Of a stretch of 64,000 nucleotides of DNA, positions 33,406 through 42,671 are shown piece by piece. The notes under the pieces are model-generated. The model had not been told where the DNA came from and ran no database searches. It saw only the letters and a list, made by a program, of their open reading frames with translations. The stretch is from Pedobacter gandavensis (GTDB taxonomy: Bacteria; Bacteroidota; Bacteroidia; Sphingobacteriales; Sphingobacteriaceae). The position numbers and the translations under genes were made by a program. The stretch lies in the NCBI RefSeq assembly GCF_014172405.1, contig NZ_WNXC01000003.1, forward strand, positions 413,542 to 477,541, given 5' to 3'. Within the stretch, counting starts at the first letter, position 1. Each line of letters begins with the position of its first letter.

Positions 33406-34263
33406 TTAACGTTCAGCTGGTGTAAAAACCTGCATAATCAAGTTCCAGTTATGGTCAGCCTGACGCTCATAAATAAATACGTAATTGAAGCTTTCTCTTA
33501 GGTCTGCCTTATAATCAATAGTGGCAACACCATAGGTATAGGCCATATCTCCACCTTGTGCCTTATCAGCTTTAGTGGTTTTAAGCGTCATATTCTTCAC
33601 CATACCATTGTAAAAAGCCATTGCTTTATCTTTTCCAATGATTGGCTCATATCCAGGGAACAATACTCTGACATCAGGATTTAAAAAACTTGCAAAAGCA
33701 ACTACGCCATAAGATTTCAAAGTGGTATTTAACGTTTTTTCTGTGGTCACCAAGATCTCGGTTCCCGCATTTCTTTGTTTATCTGTTGCAAATTTAGGCT
33801 TAAAGAATTCTTTAGGCTCGATAAATAAGCTTTCTGATTTATTCAATGCCTTGTTGTGCGTCACACCAAGATCCATTGCCAATTCCCATTTACCATCTTT
33901 TTCTTTCCAGATCGATAGGTATTGTCCATAGGCTTTCTCAGCGCCATTATCTGTAAATGGTCCTGTCGTAAAACCCCAGTCGCCACTCTTAGCAACTCTT
34001 GCATAAGTTGGTGTCCAGCTTAAGCTTTTAGTATCCGCTGCGGTAGCATAATAACTTTTTGCATTCACAGGATTCGGTCTGAATACCAGGGCATCATTTG
34101 ATGAAAAAGTAGTGAAAGCACTTTTGGCACCATGCTTTGCCAGACTTTCTGCAAATTCTTTCTCTGCTTTAACAAGAGATTTAGTGGTTCCGTCTGATTT
34201 TTGCGCGTAGGCACCAACCGTCATAGAAAGGGCTACTACAGTATAAAGGATTTTATTGATCAT
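33406..34263 (-). CDS. Exported protein with two NTF2-like (DUF4440/SnoaL) domains
   Basis: 285 residues from ATG 34263, which gives a clean signal peptide MINKILYTVVALSMTVGAYA; a longer frame from ATG 34305 would bury it. Two cone-shaped NTF2-like halves: residues 28-135 (LVKAEKEFAESLAKHGAKSA, WGFTTGPFTDNGAEK, YLSIWKEKDGKWELAMDLG) and 165-285 (TLKSYGVVAFASFLNPDVRV, DMAYTYGVATIDY, NYVFIYERQADHNWNLIMQV). Such domains bind small ligands or hydrolyse varied substrates; no specific activity can be assigned. Its own terminator lies downstream. The upstream neighbour cysS ends 166 bp away. Confidence 0.78.
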   Translation of the reverse strand: MINKILYTVVALSMTVGAYAQKSDGTTKSLVKAEKEFAESLAKHGAKSAFTTFSSNDALVFRPNPVNAKSYYATAADTKSLSWTPTYARVAKSGDWGFTTGPFTDNGAEKAYGQYLSIWKEKDGKWELAMDLGVTHNKALNKSESLFIEPKEFFKPKFATDKQRNAGTEILVTTEKTLNTTLKSYGVVAFASFLNPDVRVLFPGYEPIIGKDKAMAFYNGMVKNMTLKTTKADKAQGGDMAYTYGVATIDYKADLRESFNYVFIYERQADHNWNLIMQVFTPAER

Positions 34264-34428
34264 GATTTGAAATAGTTTGAATAATATTTTTGTTTTTCCG
34301 AACATCTTGCTAAAATCTACCTGATCCGAATAAGTTTAGGGCAGATCGCTTTAGCACAAAAATGTTTGATACGAATATAATAGTTCTGAGAATTCTGAAT
34401 GCTAAAAGTAATTAACAATTAAACATTG

Positions 34429-35889
34429 TTAGGCTTTATTCCAGGTTGTTCCATCTTTACTGTCTTTCAACTGGATTCCCATACTTTGAAGTCCCAGGCG
34501 GATTTTATCAGAAGTTGCATAATCTTTGTTCTCCTTTGCAGTCTTACGCAAGTCGATCACCATATCCAACACAGAGTTCAGTTCAATATTAGCACTTTCC
34601 TCGTCTTTTAGTCCGAATATATCATAGACAAAATCCTGCATCAGTTTCTTTAACTTATCTAATTCTACAACGGATATCTTTCCTTTACCGTCATGAACTG
34701 TGTTGATGATTCTGCTGGCTTCAAATAACTCAGCAATTACGACCGGGCTATTGAAATCATCATTCATTGCTTTTACACAATGCTCAGCAATTGGATCGAT
34801 TTCAAAATCACTGCTTTCCGATGGGCTCAATTTATCTAATAAACTCAAGGCATTCATCAATCTTTTGAAACCTTTTTCTGAAGCATCTAAAGCCTCGTTT
34901 GAAAAATCAAGTGTACTGCGGTAATGTGCCTGTAACATGAAAAATTTCACGGTCATCGGGCTAAATCCCTTTTCCAGTAAGTCATGATCCCCAGTAAATA
35001 ATTGTTCTGGTAGAAATCCGTTACCTGCACTTTTAGACATCCTGGTTCCATTTACGGTAAGCATATTGGTATGCATCCAGTATTTGGCCGGTTGTTTATG
35101 ACTGCAAGCTTCAGATTGCGCAATTTCATTGGTATGGTGCGTTGCTGCAAGGTCCATTCCACCTCCATGAATATCGAATTCTGCGCCAAGGTATTTCGCG
35201 CTCATTGCGGAACATTCAATGTGCCATCCTGGAAAACCTTCTCCCCATGGGGAAGCCCAGCGCATCAATGTTTCTGGCTTTGCTTTAATCCAAAGTGCAA
35301 AATCCAATCTCCCACGTTTTTCATCCTGTCCACCCAGTTCTCTGGTATTGGCCAGCATATCTTCCAGGTTTCTATTGGTAAGAATCGTGTAGTTATAAGT
35401 TTTACTATATTTTTCTACATCAAAATAGATGGTGCCATTCGCTTCGTAGGCATAACCATTATTCATGATCTCTTTGATCATTTCAATCTGCTCGATGATG
35501 TGTCCGGTTGCGGTAGGCTCAATGCTTGGGGGCAGTGTATTGAACATTCTCAATACATCGTGGAAGCCCAAAGTATACTTTTGTACAATTTCCATGGGCT
35601 CCAATTGCTCCAGCTTTGCTCTTTTCGCGAATTTGTCATCACCTTCATCACGATCACCTTCCAAATGGCCGGCATCGGTAATGTTGCGCACATAGCGAAC
35701 TTTATATCCACTATATTTCAAATACCTGAAGATCAAATCAAAAGAGATGAACGTACGACAATTGCCCAGATGAACATCACTATAAACAGTAGGTCCGCAC
35801 ACATACATACCTACATGAGGTGCGTTTAGCGGTTCAAAAAGTTCCTTTTTACGTGTTAGGGTATTGTAGAGCTGTAAGCCTGTATTCAT
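34429..35889 (-). CDS. cysS: Cysteinyl-tRNA synthetase
   Basis: 486 residues, class I aminoacyl-tRNA synthetase. Zinc-site cysteine and HIGH-like motif in MYVCGPTVYSDVHLGNCR (HLGN in place of HIGN), GWHIECSAMS, HTNEIAQSEA and the KMSKS-like loop RMSKSAGN. The C-terminal DALR-like helical domain follows. It charges tRNA-Cys in the cytoplasm. The start ATG 35889 lies just 18 bp after the stop of the upstream EEP gene, and a -7 box ends 4 nt before it. Confidence 0.97.
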   Translation of the reverse strand: MNTGLQLYNTLTRKKELFEPLNAPHVGMYVCGPTVYSDVHLGNCRTFISFDLIFRYLKYSGYKVRYVRNITDAGHLEGDRDEGDDKFAKRAKLEQLEPMEIVQKYTLGFHDVLRMFNTLPPSIEPTATGHIIEQIEMIKEIMNNGYAYEANGTIYFDVEKYSKTYNYTILTNRNLEDMLANTRELGGQDEKRGRLDFALWIKAKPETLMRWASPWGEGFPGWHIECSAMSAKYLGAEFDIHGGGMDLAATHHTNEIAQSEACSHKQPAKYWMHTNMLTVNGTRMSKSAGNGFLPEQLFTGDHDLLEKGFSPMTVKFFMLQAHYRSTLDFSNEALDASEKGFKRLMNALSLLDKLSPSESSDFEIDPIAEHCVKAMNDDFNSPVVIAELFEASRIINTVHDGKGKISVVELDKLKKLMQDFVYDIFGLKDEESANIELNSVLDMVIDLRKTAKENKDYATSDKIRLGLQSMGIQLKDSKDGTTWNKA

Positions 35890-35893
35890 CTTG

Positions 35894-35901
35894 CAAAGGT
35901 A
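35894..35901 (-). promoter_or_regulatory. -7 box TACCTTTG, 4 nt before the cysS ATG
   Basis: Fits the leaderless spacing. The promoter would sit in the 18-bp gap and the last codons of the preceding gene, so cysS may also be read from the mutL operon. Confidence 0.55.
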
Positions 35902-35907
35902 AAAATT

Positions 35908-37020
35908 TTAGGGTGTTAATATCAAATCACTGCGAACAGGAAAATGATCTGACAATTTAGCGGGAATCACGAGGTGATTCAACACTTTTATGTCTTTTGT
36001 AGTAGCAATATAATCAATTTGGAAGTTAGGAAACTTACCATTGTAGGTTCTCCCCAATCCAGTTCCTTCTTTTTGAAAGGTATTGTGTAGTGATTTTGTC
36101 AATTGAGTCACGGCATAAGAGGCTGGTGTATCGTTAAAATCACCGGCAATCAAAAAGGAAGTCGGGCATTTTGCCATATGCTCCTTCATGATGTCAACCT
36201 GCTCACTCCGCTTTAAAAAGGCATTTCTAAGCAACACCAGTATTCTTTTCGAAGGCTTAATCTCTGCATCCATTTTTTTCGCTACCTGATCAATATAGCT
36301 ATAATCCTGCTTATCAAAAGAGATGGATTGCAAATGAATATTGTATACCCTTAGTTTCTTTTGATCTACTTCAATATCTACAAAAATACTGGCATTGCCA
36401 CCGAAGTTTGGTCCGAAAGCAATTGTTCCGGTATCTTTAATCGGATATCGCGAGAAGATGGCCAGCCCGGTTGCCTCATAATCATTCTTACTAGAGGGCA
36501 CGAAGAAAAAATGTTTGGTTTTAAGAATTCTTTTCAGACTATCAGTGATGTCAAAAGACCCTTTTTTACGGGTAAAGTATTCCTGAAAACAAATGACATC
36601 AGGGTTTTCTTTTTCGATGAGTTCCAGCATTTGCTGTTTCACAGACTCTACATTTCCCAATCCATAAGGTTTGAAACTATGCACATTGTAAGTCATCATT
36701 CTCAGCGATTTTGGATCGTATTTAGGCCCTTTATCAGACTCCCCAAAAACACCTATTGTGGCGGTTAACGCTTGCCAGCCAACCAGAATCAGGGCAAAGG
36801 TTCCCAAGGCAAATAGCCAGCGTTTGCGCAGGCACCACCAGACCACCATAAAAATATTGAAGAAGAGAATAAAAGGGTAAGCCAGTCCGAAGAAAGCAAT
36901 CAATTGATATTTTCGGGGATCAAATCGACCTGCCAGGAAGCCTAGCACTAAACAAAGTGCTAAAACAACCGCAAGTAAACGCAGCAGTTTATCCAAAAAT
37001 GTAGGCTTTGATTTCTTCAT
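35908..37020 (-). CDS. Endonuclease/exonuclease/phosphatase family membrane protein
   Basis: 370 residues. Three hydrophobic helices in the first 100 residues (LLAVVLALCLVLGFLAG, FFGLAYPFILFFNIFMVVWW, WLFALGTFALILVGW). The EEP domain covers 105-370: MMTYNVHSFKPYG, DVICFQEYFTRK (metal Glu), IHLQSISFDKQ, FLIAGDFNDTPASYAV (Asp, Asn) and the final LSDHFPVRSDL (Asp-His). It could be a nuclease or a lipid or sugar phosphatase facing the periplasm or cytoplasm. Its ATG overlaps the stop of the rhomboid gene (TAATG), so it belongs to the mutL-rhomboid operon. Confidence 0.9.
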   Translation of the reverse strand: MKKSKPTFLDKLLRLLAVVLALCLVLGFLAGRFDPRKYQLIAFFGLAYPFILFFNIFMVVWWCLRKRWLFALGTFALILVGWQALTATIGVFGESDKGPKYDPKSLRMMTYNVHSFKPYGLGNVESVKQQMLELIEKENPDVICFQEYFTRKKGSFDITDSLKRILKTKHFFFVPSSKNDYEATGLAIFSRYPIKDTGTIAFGPNFGGNASIFVDIEVDQKKLRVYNIHLQSISFDKQDYSYIDQVAKKMDAEIKPSKRILVLLRNAFLKRSEQVDIMKEHMAKCPTSFLIAGDFNDTPASYAVTQLTKSLHNTFQKEGTGLGRTYNGKFPNFQIDYIATTKDIKVLNHLVIPAKLSDHFPVRSDLILTP

Positions 37021-37883
37021 TAATGTTTGCTGGCCTTAAACAAAGTTTCCTTCTCTTCCTTACTTAACCTATCGTATCCTGATTTAGAAATCTTGTCTAA
37101 TATCGCATCTACTTCCTGCTGATTTACGGAAGCTGGTTTATTTTTCGTTGTAGATTTTGAAGGCTCATTTCTAACCACCCTTAGCTTAGGTTTTCTTTTA
37201 AACAGTTTACTCCAATCTTTCCCTTTTTGCAATAAGGTAATGTAAGTAAAACCGAATAAAGCGCCACCAATATGAGTGAAACTTCCTCCAGCATTCGCAG
37301 AAGCCAGGCTAACCAGCTCCATTGCAACATAAGCCATGGCCAGGTACTTCAGTTTAATATCACCTAATAAAAACAACCTCATGCCATAATCAGGCACTAA
37401 GGTCGCCGTAGCCACGATGACAGCCATTACAGAAGCAGAAGCCCCAATGACGGTTGCCGTTTCCACCGTTTCTGAAAAAACCGGAAATAGGTGATACGCC
37501 AGGGTATACATGGCTGCACCAGCAATACCTCCTGCGAGGTATACAAAATGAAACTGTCTTGGTTTTAAGAAATCCAGGAAGATCCTACCCAACCAGAATA
37601 ACCAGAGCATATTGAACAATAGGTGCAGGAAACCATCATGAAAAAACTGATAGGTGATCACCGTATAAAACCGTGTTGGCAATTTGGCTATGGAGGCCGG
37701 ATAGCCCATATACTCTCTGATAAAGGCCGGAAAATCAACCGATCCTAAACCCGACAGGAAGAAAGGAATTCCTAAGAATGCCACGATCAAAAAGATCAGT
37801 ACATTGATGCCAATGTAAAAAAACACCGGATTCCCCGATTGAAACACTTTGTATTTCAGTTCTTCAAAAAAAGACTTATTCAT
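37020..37883 (-). CDS. Rhomboid family intramembrane serine protease (second copy)
   Basis: 287 residues, six predicted helices between about 20 and 215. Catalytic serine in VIGASASVMAVI (GxS, with Ala in place of the usual Gly after Ser) and catalytic His in SFTHIGGALFGF; HDGFLHLLFNMLWLFWLG carries the HxxxN-type loop residues. The cytoplasmic tail ends with a short helical domain (AILDKISKSGYDRLSKEEKE) known from Bacteroidota rhomboids. It cleaves transmembrane substrates, not identified. Overlaps the upstream rhomboid gene by 8 bp and the downstream EEP gene by 1 bp. Confidence 0.9.
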   Translation of the reverse strand: MNKSFFEELKYKVFQSGNPVFFYIGINVLIFLIVAFLGIPFFLSGLGSVDFPAFIREYMGYPASIAKLPTRFYTVITYQFFHDGFLHLLFNMLWLFWLGRIFLDFLKPRQFHFVYLAGGIAGAAMYTLAYHLFPVFSETVETATVIGASASVMAVIVATATLVPDYGMRLFLLGDIKLKYLAMAYVAMELVSLASANAGGSFTHIGGALFGFTYITLLQKGKDWSKLFKRKPKLRVVRNEPSKSTTKNKPASVNQQEVDAILDKISKSGYDRLSKEEKETLFKASKH

Positions 37884-38616
37884 AGTATTTAAAAAATCTA
37901 TTGTTGTCCTTGTCTTTCCACAATTTAACCAGTATAAACCCTAATAATGCGCCACCAAGATGTGCATAATGGGCAATTGAGTCGCCGGGAACACGTGCAA
38001 CTCCTAATGATAATTCCATTAAAATATATACAGGGATAATATATTTCGCTTTCACCGGAATCGGAATAAACATGATGTACATTTCCGTATTCGGATACAA
38101 CATCCCAAAGGCTACCAGTAATCCGAAAATAGCTCCGGAAGCACCTACCATTGGGAAACCATAAATCCCGATCAGGGTGTCTCTTGCTTCTGCAGAAATA
38201 CCAGGAACACCAACCTGTGCCATCCCTCTGGTCAAATCAACCAGCACTGGGTTGTGAAAAACAGAGCCGGTGATTTGGTACACTTCATAGGCCTGTACAC
38301 CCATTTGCAGGGCTACTGCACCCAATCCGGTAATCAGGTAGAAATTAATAAAGCGTTTCGTTCCCCACCTGCTTTCAATGACACCACCGAACATAAACAG
38401 GGCAAACATATTGAAGAAAATATGCATAATATCACCATGCATAAACATGTAAGTGATGGGCTGCCAGATTCTAAAAAACTGGGAATCGAAGTAAAAAGCA
38501 CCCAACAAATAGTCCAGGTCAATACCTGCATTCTTCATTACAAACTTCGCAGCAAAAAATAGCGCATTAATAATGAGCAGGTTTTTGACTACCGGTGGGA
38601 TATGGATATTGTTCAT
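37876..38616 (-). CDS. Rhomboid family intramembrane serine protease (first copy)
   Basis: 246 residues, six helices. Active site serine in VGASGAIFGLLVAFGM and histidine in IAHYAHLGGALLGF; GDIMHIFFNMFALFMFGG is the conserved helix-2 motif. Unlike the second copy, the GASG motif is intact and there is no C-terminal extension. It starts 6 bp after the mutL stop and overlaps the second rhomboid by 8 bp. The order mutL, rhomboid, rhomboid, EEP is compact enough to be one transcript. Confidence 0.93.
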   Translation of the reverse strand: MNNIHIPPVVKNLLIINALFFAAKFVMKNAGIDLDYLLGAFYFDSQFFRIWQPITYMFMHGDIMHIFFNMFALFMFGGVIESRWGTKRFINFYLITGLGAVALQMGVQAYEVYQITGSVFHNPVLVDLTRGMAQVGVPGISAEARDTLIGIYGFPMVGASGAIFGLLVAFGMLYPNTEMYIMFIPIPVKAKYIIPVYILMELSLGVARVPGDSIAHYAHLGGALLGFILVKLWKDKDNNRFFKYYE

Positions 38617-38622
38617 CGTCGC

Positions 38623-40506
38623 TTATTTATCAAATTTTTTATCAAGTTCAGTTAGTCCGATGGTTTGAATGACCGGCTTCCCACTAATGCTAAAGTTAGG
38701 CGTCTGACAAGCAAAAAGTTGCTCAATCAGTGTATTCATTTCTTGTTGTCCTAAAACGGCACCGCTTTTAATGGCGCTGTTTTTTGCCATACTTCTGGCC
38801 AGGGCATCTCTTTTACTCAGTTTAAGCTCTTGTTGAGAGTTTTTAAACCCTTCAATCAGGTGCTCAAATAACTGCGTTTCATTGCCATTGTTATTCCCTA
38901 AATCTACAGGAATTCCTTCAATGATTAAGGTGTTCTTTCCGAACTCCCGAACCTCAAAGCCAAGACTTTTAATGTCTTCCAGTAAGCTCTTTGCCAATTC
39001 AAAATCATTCGGACTTAAAGTGACCGTTTGTGGGAATAAGCTTTGCTGTGATGCTCCTTTACGATCATCCAGATGTCTGCTGAAACGTTCATAAAGAATG
39101 CGTTCATGTGCCGCCTGCTGGTCGATCAGCATCAAACCAGATTTAATCTGCGAGATGATGTAACGATTGTGCAGTTGCATCAATTGCTTCTGAACAGGCA
39201 CTAAAGAATCATCAGGTAATACTGCTGCTCCGGGCAATTCGATCGCCGTCTGCTGTGCGGTTTCCGCATGATTGGCTACTTCATATAAAGCACCCCAGCC
39301 CTTTGTACTTGGTACAATCGCTGCACTGGCATCTCTGGAAGCACCGTTCCCGGTTCTTGGGAAAGTTGGCGCAGGATCTCTGCTCGGTTTATCCGCAGCA
39401 AAAGGGTTAAAGTCCGGGTTAAAGCTGATGCTTGGTGGCACAATTTCTTCCGGTGCTTTATGGGTAATCATGCCGCTAAATCCGGTTTCCTGGTCAAAAT
39501 CAATCGTCGGACTGATGTTAAATCTACCAATAGAACGTTTAACTGCAGAATGTAGAATCGCATAAATTGATTTCTCGTCCAGATATTTGATCTCCGTTTT
39601 TGTAGGATGCACATTTACATCAATCTTTCCGGGATCAATATCAATGAACAACACATACATCGGAAAGTGGTCATCAGGCAATAAATCTTCATAGGATTTG
39701 CTCACTGCATGGTTCAAATAAGCATCTTTAATGTACCTGTTGTTGACAAAAAAGAACTGCTCTCCCCTTGTTTTTTTAGCAAATTCCGGCTTTCCTATAA
39801 AGCCTTTGATATTGATGATACTGGTTTCCTCTTCTACAGGAATCAGTCGCTGGTTATAATTATTTCCAAACAGATGAACAATTCTTTGCTTCATGCCCGA
39901 AGCAGGTAAGCGGTGAATTTCTACGCCATCATGGTTTAAGCTAAAAGCAATTCTTGGATTGGCCAGGGAAATACGCTGAAATTCCTCCAGGATATGGCGC
40001 ATTTCTGCAGAGGTACTCTTCAAAAAGTTTCTTCTGGCAGGCGTATTATAAAAAAGATTTTTCACAGAAATACTGGTCCCCACTGGAGTAGCTACAGGCT
40101 CCTGATTGGTCACCACAGATCCTTCAATTTGTACCATCGTCCCCAGCTCATCTTCATGTCTGCGGGTTTTCATTTCTATCTGTGCAATTGCTGCAATAGA
40201 AGCCATGGCTTCACCTCTGAAACCCATGGTACGAATGGCAAATAAATCTTCTGCTTTCTTGACTTTTGAAGTGGCATGGCGCTCAAAACACATACGTGCA
40301 TCTGTTACACTCATTCCACAACCATTGTCTATCACCTGAATCAATGCCTTACCGGCATCTTTTAAAATCAACTGTATCTTTTTTGCACCTGCATCTATCG
40401 CATTCTCTAAAAGCTCTTTCACGGCTGATGCCGGTCGTTGCACCACCTCTCCGGCCGCGATTTGATTGGCTACACTATCCGGTAAAAGTTGTATTATATC
40501 TGACAT
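38623..40506 (-). CDS. mutL: DNA mismatch repair protein MutL
   Basis: 627 residues. The N-terminal GHKL ATPase is complete: VKELLENAIDAGAKKI, VIDNGCGMS, ATSKVKKAEDL, TMGFRGEAMASIAAIA, LFYNTPARRNFLKS. After a linker (350-430) comes the C-terminal dimerisation domain. The endonuclease motif DQHA(X2)E(X4)E reads DQQAAHERILYE, with His changed to Gln, and the later cysteine motifs are not obvious (AKNSAIKSGAVL; CQTPNFSISGKP). So nicking activity is uncertain from sequence. First gene of a four-gene operon; no clear promoter box. Confidence 0.96.
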   Translation of the reverse strand: MSDIIQLLPDSVANQIAAGEVVQRPASAVKELLENAIDAGAKKIQLILKDAGKALIQVIDNGCGMSVTDARMCFERHATSKVKKAEDLFAIRTMGFRGEAMASIAAIAQIEMKTRRHEDELGTMVQIEGSVVTNQEPVATPVGTSISVKNLFYNTPARRNFLKSTSAEMRHILEEFQRISLANPRIAFSLNHDGVEIHRLPASGMKQRIVHLFGNNYNQRLIPVEEETSIINIKGFIGKPEFAKKTRGEQFFFVNNRYIKDAYLNHAVSKSYEDLLPDDHFPMYVLFIDIDPGKIDVNVHPTKTEIKYLDEKSIYAILHSAVKRSIGRFNISPTIDFDQETGFSGMITHKAPEEIVPPSISFNPDFNPFAADKPSRDPAPTFPRTGNGASRDASAAIVPSTKGWGALYEVANHAETAQQTAIELPGAAVLPDDSLVPVQKQLMQLHNRYIISQIKSGLMLIDQQAAHERILYERFSRHLDDRKGASQQSLFPQTVTLSPNDFELAKSLLEDIKSLGFEVREFGKNTLIIEGIPVDLGNNNGNETQLFEHLIEGFKNSQQELKLSKRDALARSMAKNSAIKSGAVLGQQEMNTLIEQLFACQTPNFSISGKPVIQTIGLTELDKKFDK

Positions 40507-40790
40507 TTATTTCTCTCTGGTAAAGGTTGCTAATTTAGGGAAAATAAGCCTCAATCCTCAGTTTTCATTTGTTAATAATTTGTCTTTTAATGCCTATTTC
40601 TGTTTTATTTGTTCCTTTTTCTATCTTTATCGACAGGAAATAACGGCTATTGGCCCGGGTATGGAAAGGCTGCTGTTTCTGAATGCAAATACATAACCAG
40701 CAGATCTGAGGGTATATCTCTTAATTTTGGCATCACCAAGACCATAACCAGGATTCCGAAATCCGAAACCCAGCTTAAAAACATACCCTA

Positions 40791-42623
40791 ATGGAGAAAA
40801 AATATAGCAGAAAAAGCAACCTTGCAGGAATCATAGCCACGAGCTTCATGGCCTTGTTCACCTTCAGTGCCTGTGCGCAGAACCATCAACAAAACCAGCA
40901 AAAGATTGGTATTTTCAACAATATCAGCAGCAATACGGTATTACTCAACAATGAAACACAACTGATTCCTTTAACCGCATTGAATCAGAAAAACATCGCT
41001 GCAGTTAGCCTGGAATTCAATTACCGATCTTCCTTCGACAGTCTTTTAAATAAATACGCAAAGGTCAGCAGCTTCTCCTCTGATGCCTATCAGGCCTATA
41101 GCACGCTTGATGAACTGGAAGATGACCTTAAATATTTCAACCTCGTAATTGTCGCCTTACCCGCCTCGGCGATGAACAATCCCAGAAATGCCAATTTCAT
41201 TAACAGTCTCGCCAAAAGCAAAAAGATCATTGTTTCTTTATTTGGCGAAACGGGGAGCCTATTGGCATTAGATGGCATTAATACCCCTATTGTCTGGGCC
41301 AATCAAAACAATGAAGAAGCAGCCCTCACTGTTCCTCAAATGATTTTTGGTGGCATCCCATTTACTAAAAAACTAACTGCCAGCTACTCTTCAAAATACA
41401 CCGTCGGGCAAGGTGCCAGCACCAGTCAGACCCGATTAAAATATACCCTTCCTGAAGATGCAGGTGTAAACTCCGACAACCTCAGAGAGATCGATAACAT
41501 TGCCAATGAAGCCATTCGTGAAAAAGCGGCTCCGGGAATTGTGGTATTGGTCGCGAAAGATGGAAAAGTAATTTTCAACAAAGCTTATGGCAATCATACC
41601 TATACCAACGGCCTGACGGAAAAGGTAACTGACATCTTTGATTTAGCCTCACTCACCAAAACTACAGCCACCACCCCTACCGTGATGCGCTTATTTGAAG
41701 AGCACAAGCTCAACCTAGACACCAATATCGGCGCATACATTCCAAGAGCCAGATTATCACCAATGAACCCGATTAAAGTTCGTGAAGTGATGTTGCACCA
41801 GGCAGGATTCATCCCTTTCATTCCCTTCCATGATTTTATAAAACCTGGAGATTACAGCAGAGATTCCAGTGCGGCCTTCCCTACTAAGGTGGCAGACAAT
41901 TATTACATCAAAAAAGGATTTTTCAAGGATGTGATGTGGCCTAAAATGCTGAACTCGCCAATTAGAACCCGAGGAAAATACGTGTACAGCGACATCAGCA
42001 TGTATGTCATGAAAGAAATCTGTGAACGCCTGAGTGGCGTGCCTTTGGATACCTATGTCTGGGAGAATTTCTACAAGCCACTCGGGATGCAAACCGCAGG
42101 TTTTTTACCTAGAAACCGTTTTTCAAAAGACCAGATTGTACCCACCGAACAGGATAACTATTTCAGAAAAACCTTGTTAGAAGGTTACGTTCATGATCAG
42201 GGAGCTGCATTAGCAGGCGGTGTTTCTGGCCATGCCGGTTTATTTTCCAGTGCAAACGACCTGGCCATCATCTATCAGATGTTATTGAACAAAGGCAGCT
42301 ATGGCGGCACTCAATATTTCCAACCACAAACCGTAGATATGTTTACAAAAAAACAATCTGATGTAAGCAGAAGAGGTTTAGGATTTGACAGATGGGATCC
42401 AGATGCGACAAAGAAATACCCTTCTGAACTGGCCTCTCCACTGACCTTTGGCCACACTGGATACACGGGAACAGCAGTCTGGGTTGACCCTGCAAAAGGA
42501 CTGGTCTACATTTTTCTATCCAACAGAGTAAATCCCACTGTATCAGAGAAGTTAGGTAATTTAAAGATCAGACCTAGAATCCAGGATGCGATTTACAAAG
42601 CCTTTGAAAAAGGAAATAATTAA
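40791..42623 (+). CDS. Serine hydrolase (class C beta-lactamase-like) with GH3 C-terminal-like N-terminal part
   Basis: 610 residues, signal sequence and lipobox-like FSAC (Cys27). Residues 38-225 resemble the C-terminal domain of GH3 glycosidases (NTVLLNNETQLIPLTALNQK, LVIVALPASAMNN, KKIIVSLFGETGSLLAL, ALTVPQMIFGGIPFTKKL). Residues 235-605 are a penicillin-binding-protein-like hydrolase: SLTK nucleophile motif in DLASLTKTTAT, YSD in KYVYSDISMYV, and HTG in FGHTGYTGTAVW. Bacteroidota have GH3-hydrolase fusions of about 1000 residues; this looks like one without the catalytic barrel. Likely acts on cell-wall or other envelope substrates. Monocistronic, 48 bp before the next gene. Confidence 0.87.
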   Translation: MEKKYSRKSNLAGIIATSFMALFTFSACAQNHQQNQQKIGIFNNISSNTVLLNNETQLIPLTALNQKNIAAVSLEFNYRSSFDSLLNKYAKVSSFSSDAYQAYSTLDELEDDLKYFNLVIVALPASAMNNPRNANFINSLAKSKKIIVSLFGETGSLLALDGINTPIVWANQNNEEAALTVPQMIFGGIPFTKKLTASYSSKYTVGQGASTSQTRLKYTLPEDAGVNSDNLREIDNIANEAIREKAAPGIVVLVAKDGKVIFNKAYGNHTYTNGLTEKVTDIFDLASLTKTTATTPTVMRLFEEHKLNLDTNIGAYIPRARLSPMNPIKVREVMLHQAGFIPFIPFHDFIKPGDYSRDSSAAFPTKVADNYYIKKGFFKDVMWPKMLNSPIRTRGKYVYSDISMYVMKEICERLSGVPLDTYVWENFYKPLGMQTAGFLPRNRFSKDQIVPTEQDNYFRKTLLEGYVHDQGAALAGGVSGHAGLFSSANDLAIIYQMLLNKGSYGGTQYFQPQTVDMFTKKQSDVSRRGLGFDRWDPDATKKYPSELASPLTFGHTGYTGTAVWVDPAKGLVYIFLSNRVNPTVSEKLGNLKIRPRIQDAIYKAFEKGNN

Positions 42624-42671
42624 TTCATTTTTTCGTAAATTAGGTTACGTACAAAACTTAATTCTATTCAA

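Noticed and set aside
34264..34305. Upstream ATG 34305 as start of the NTF2-like protein
   Set aside because: Starting at 34263 gives a clean signal peptide, while the longer form adds a 14-residue lead before it.
35071..35829. 252-codon antisense frame inside cysS
   Set aside because: cysS is a complete, conserved gene on the other strand; the antisense product matches nothing known to me.
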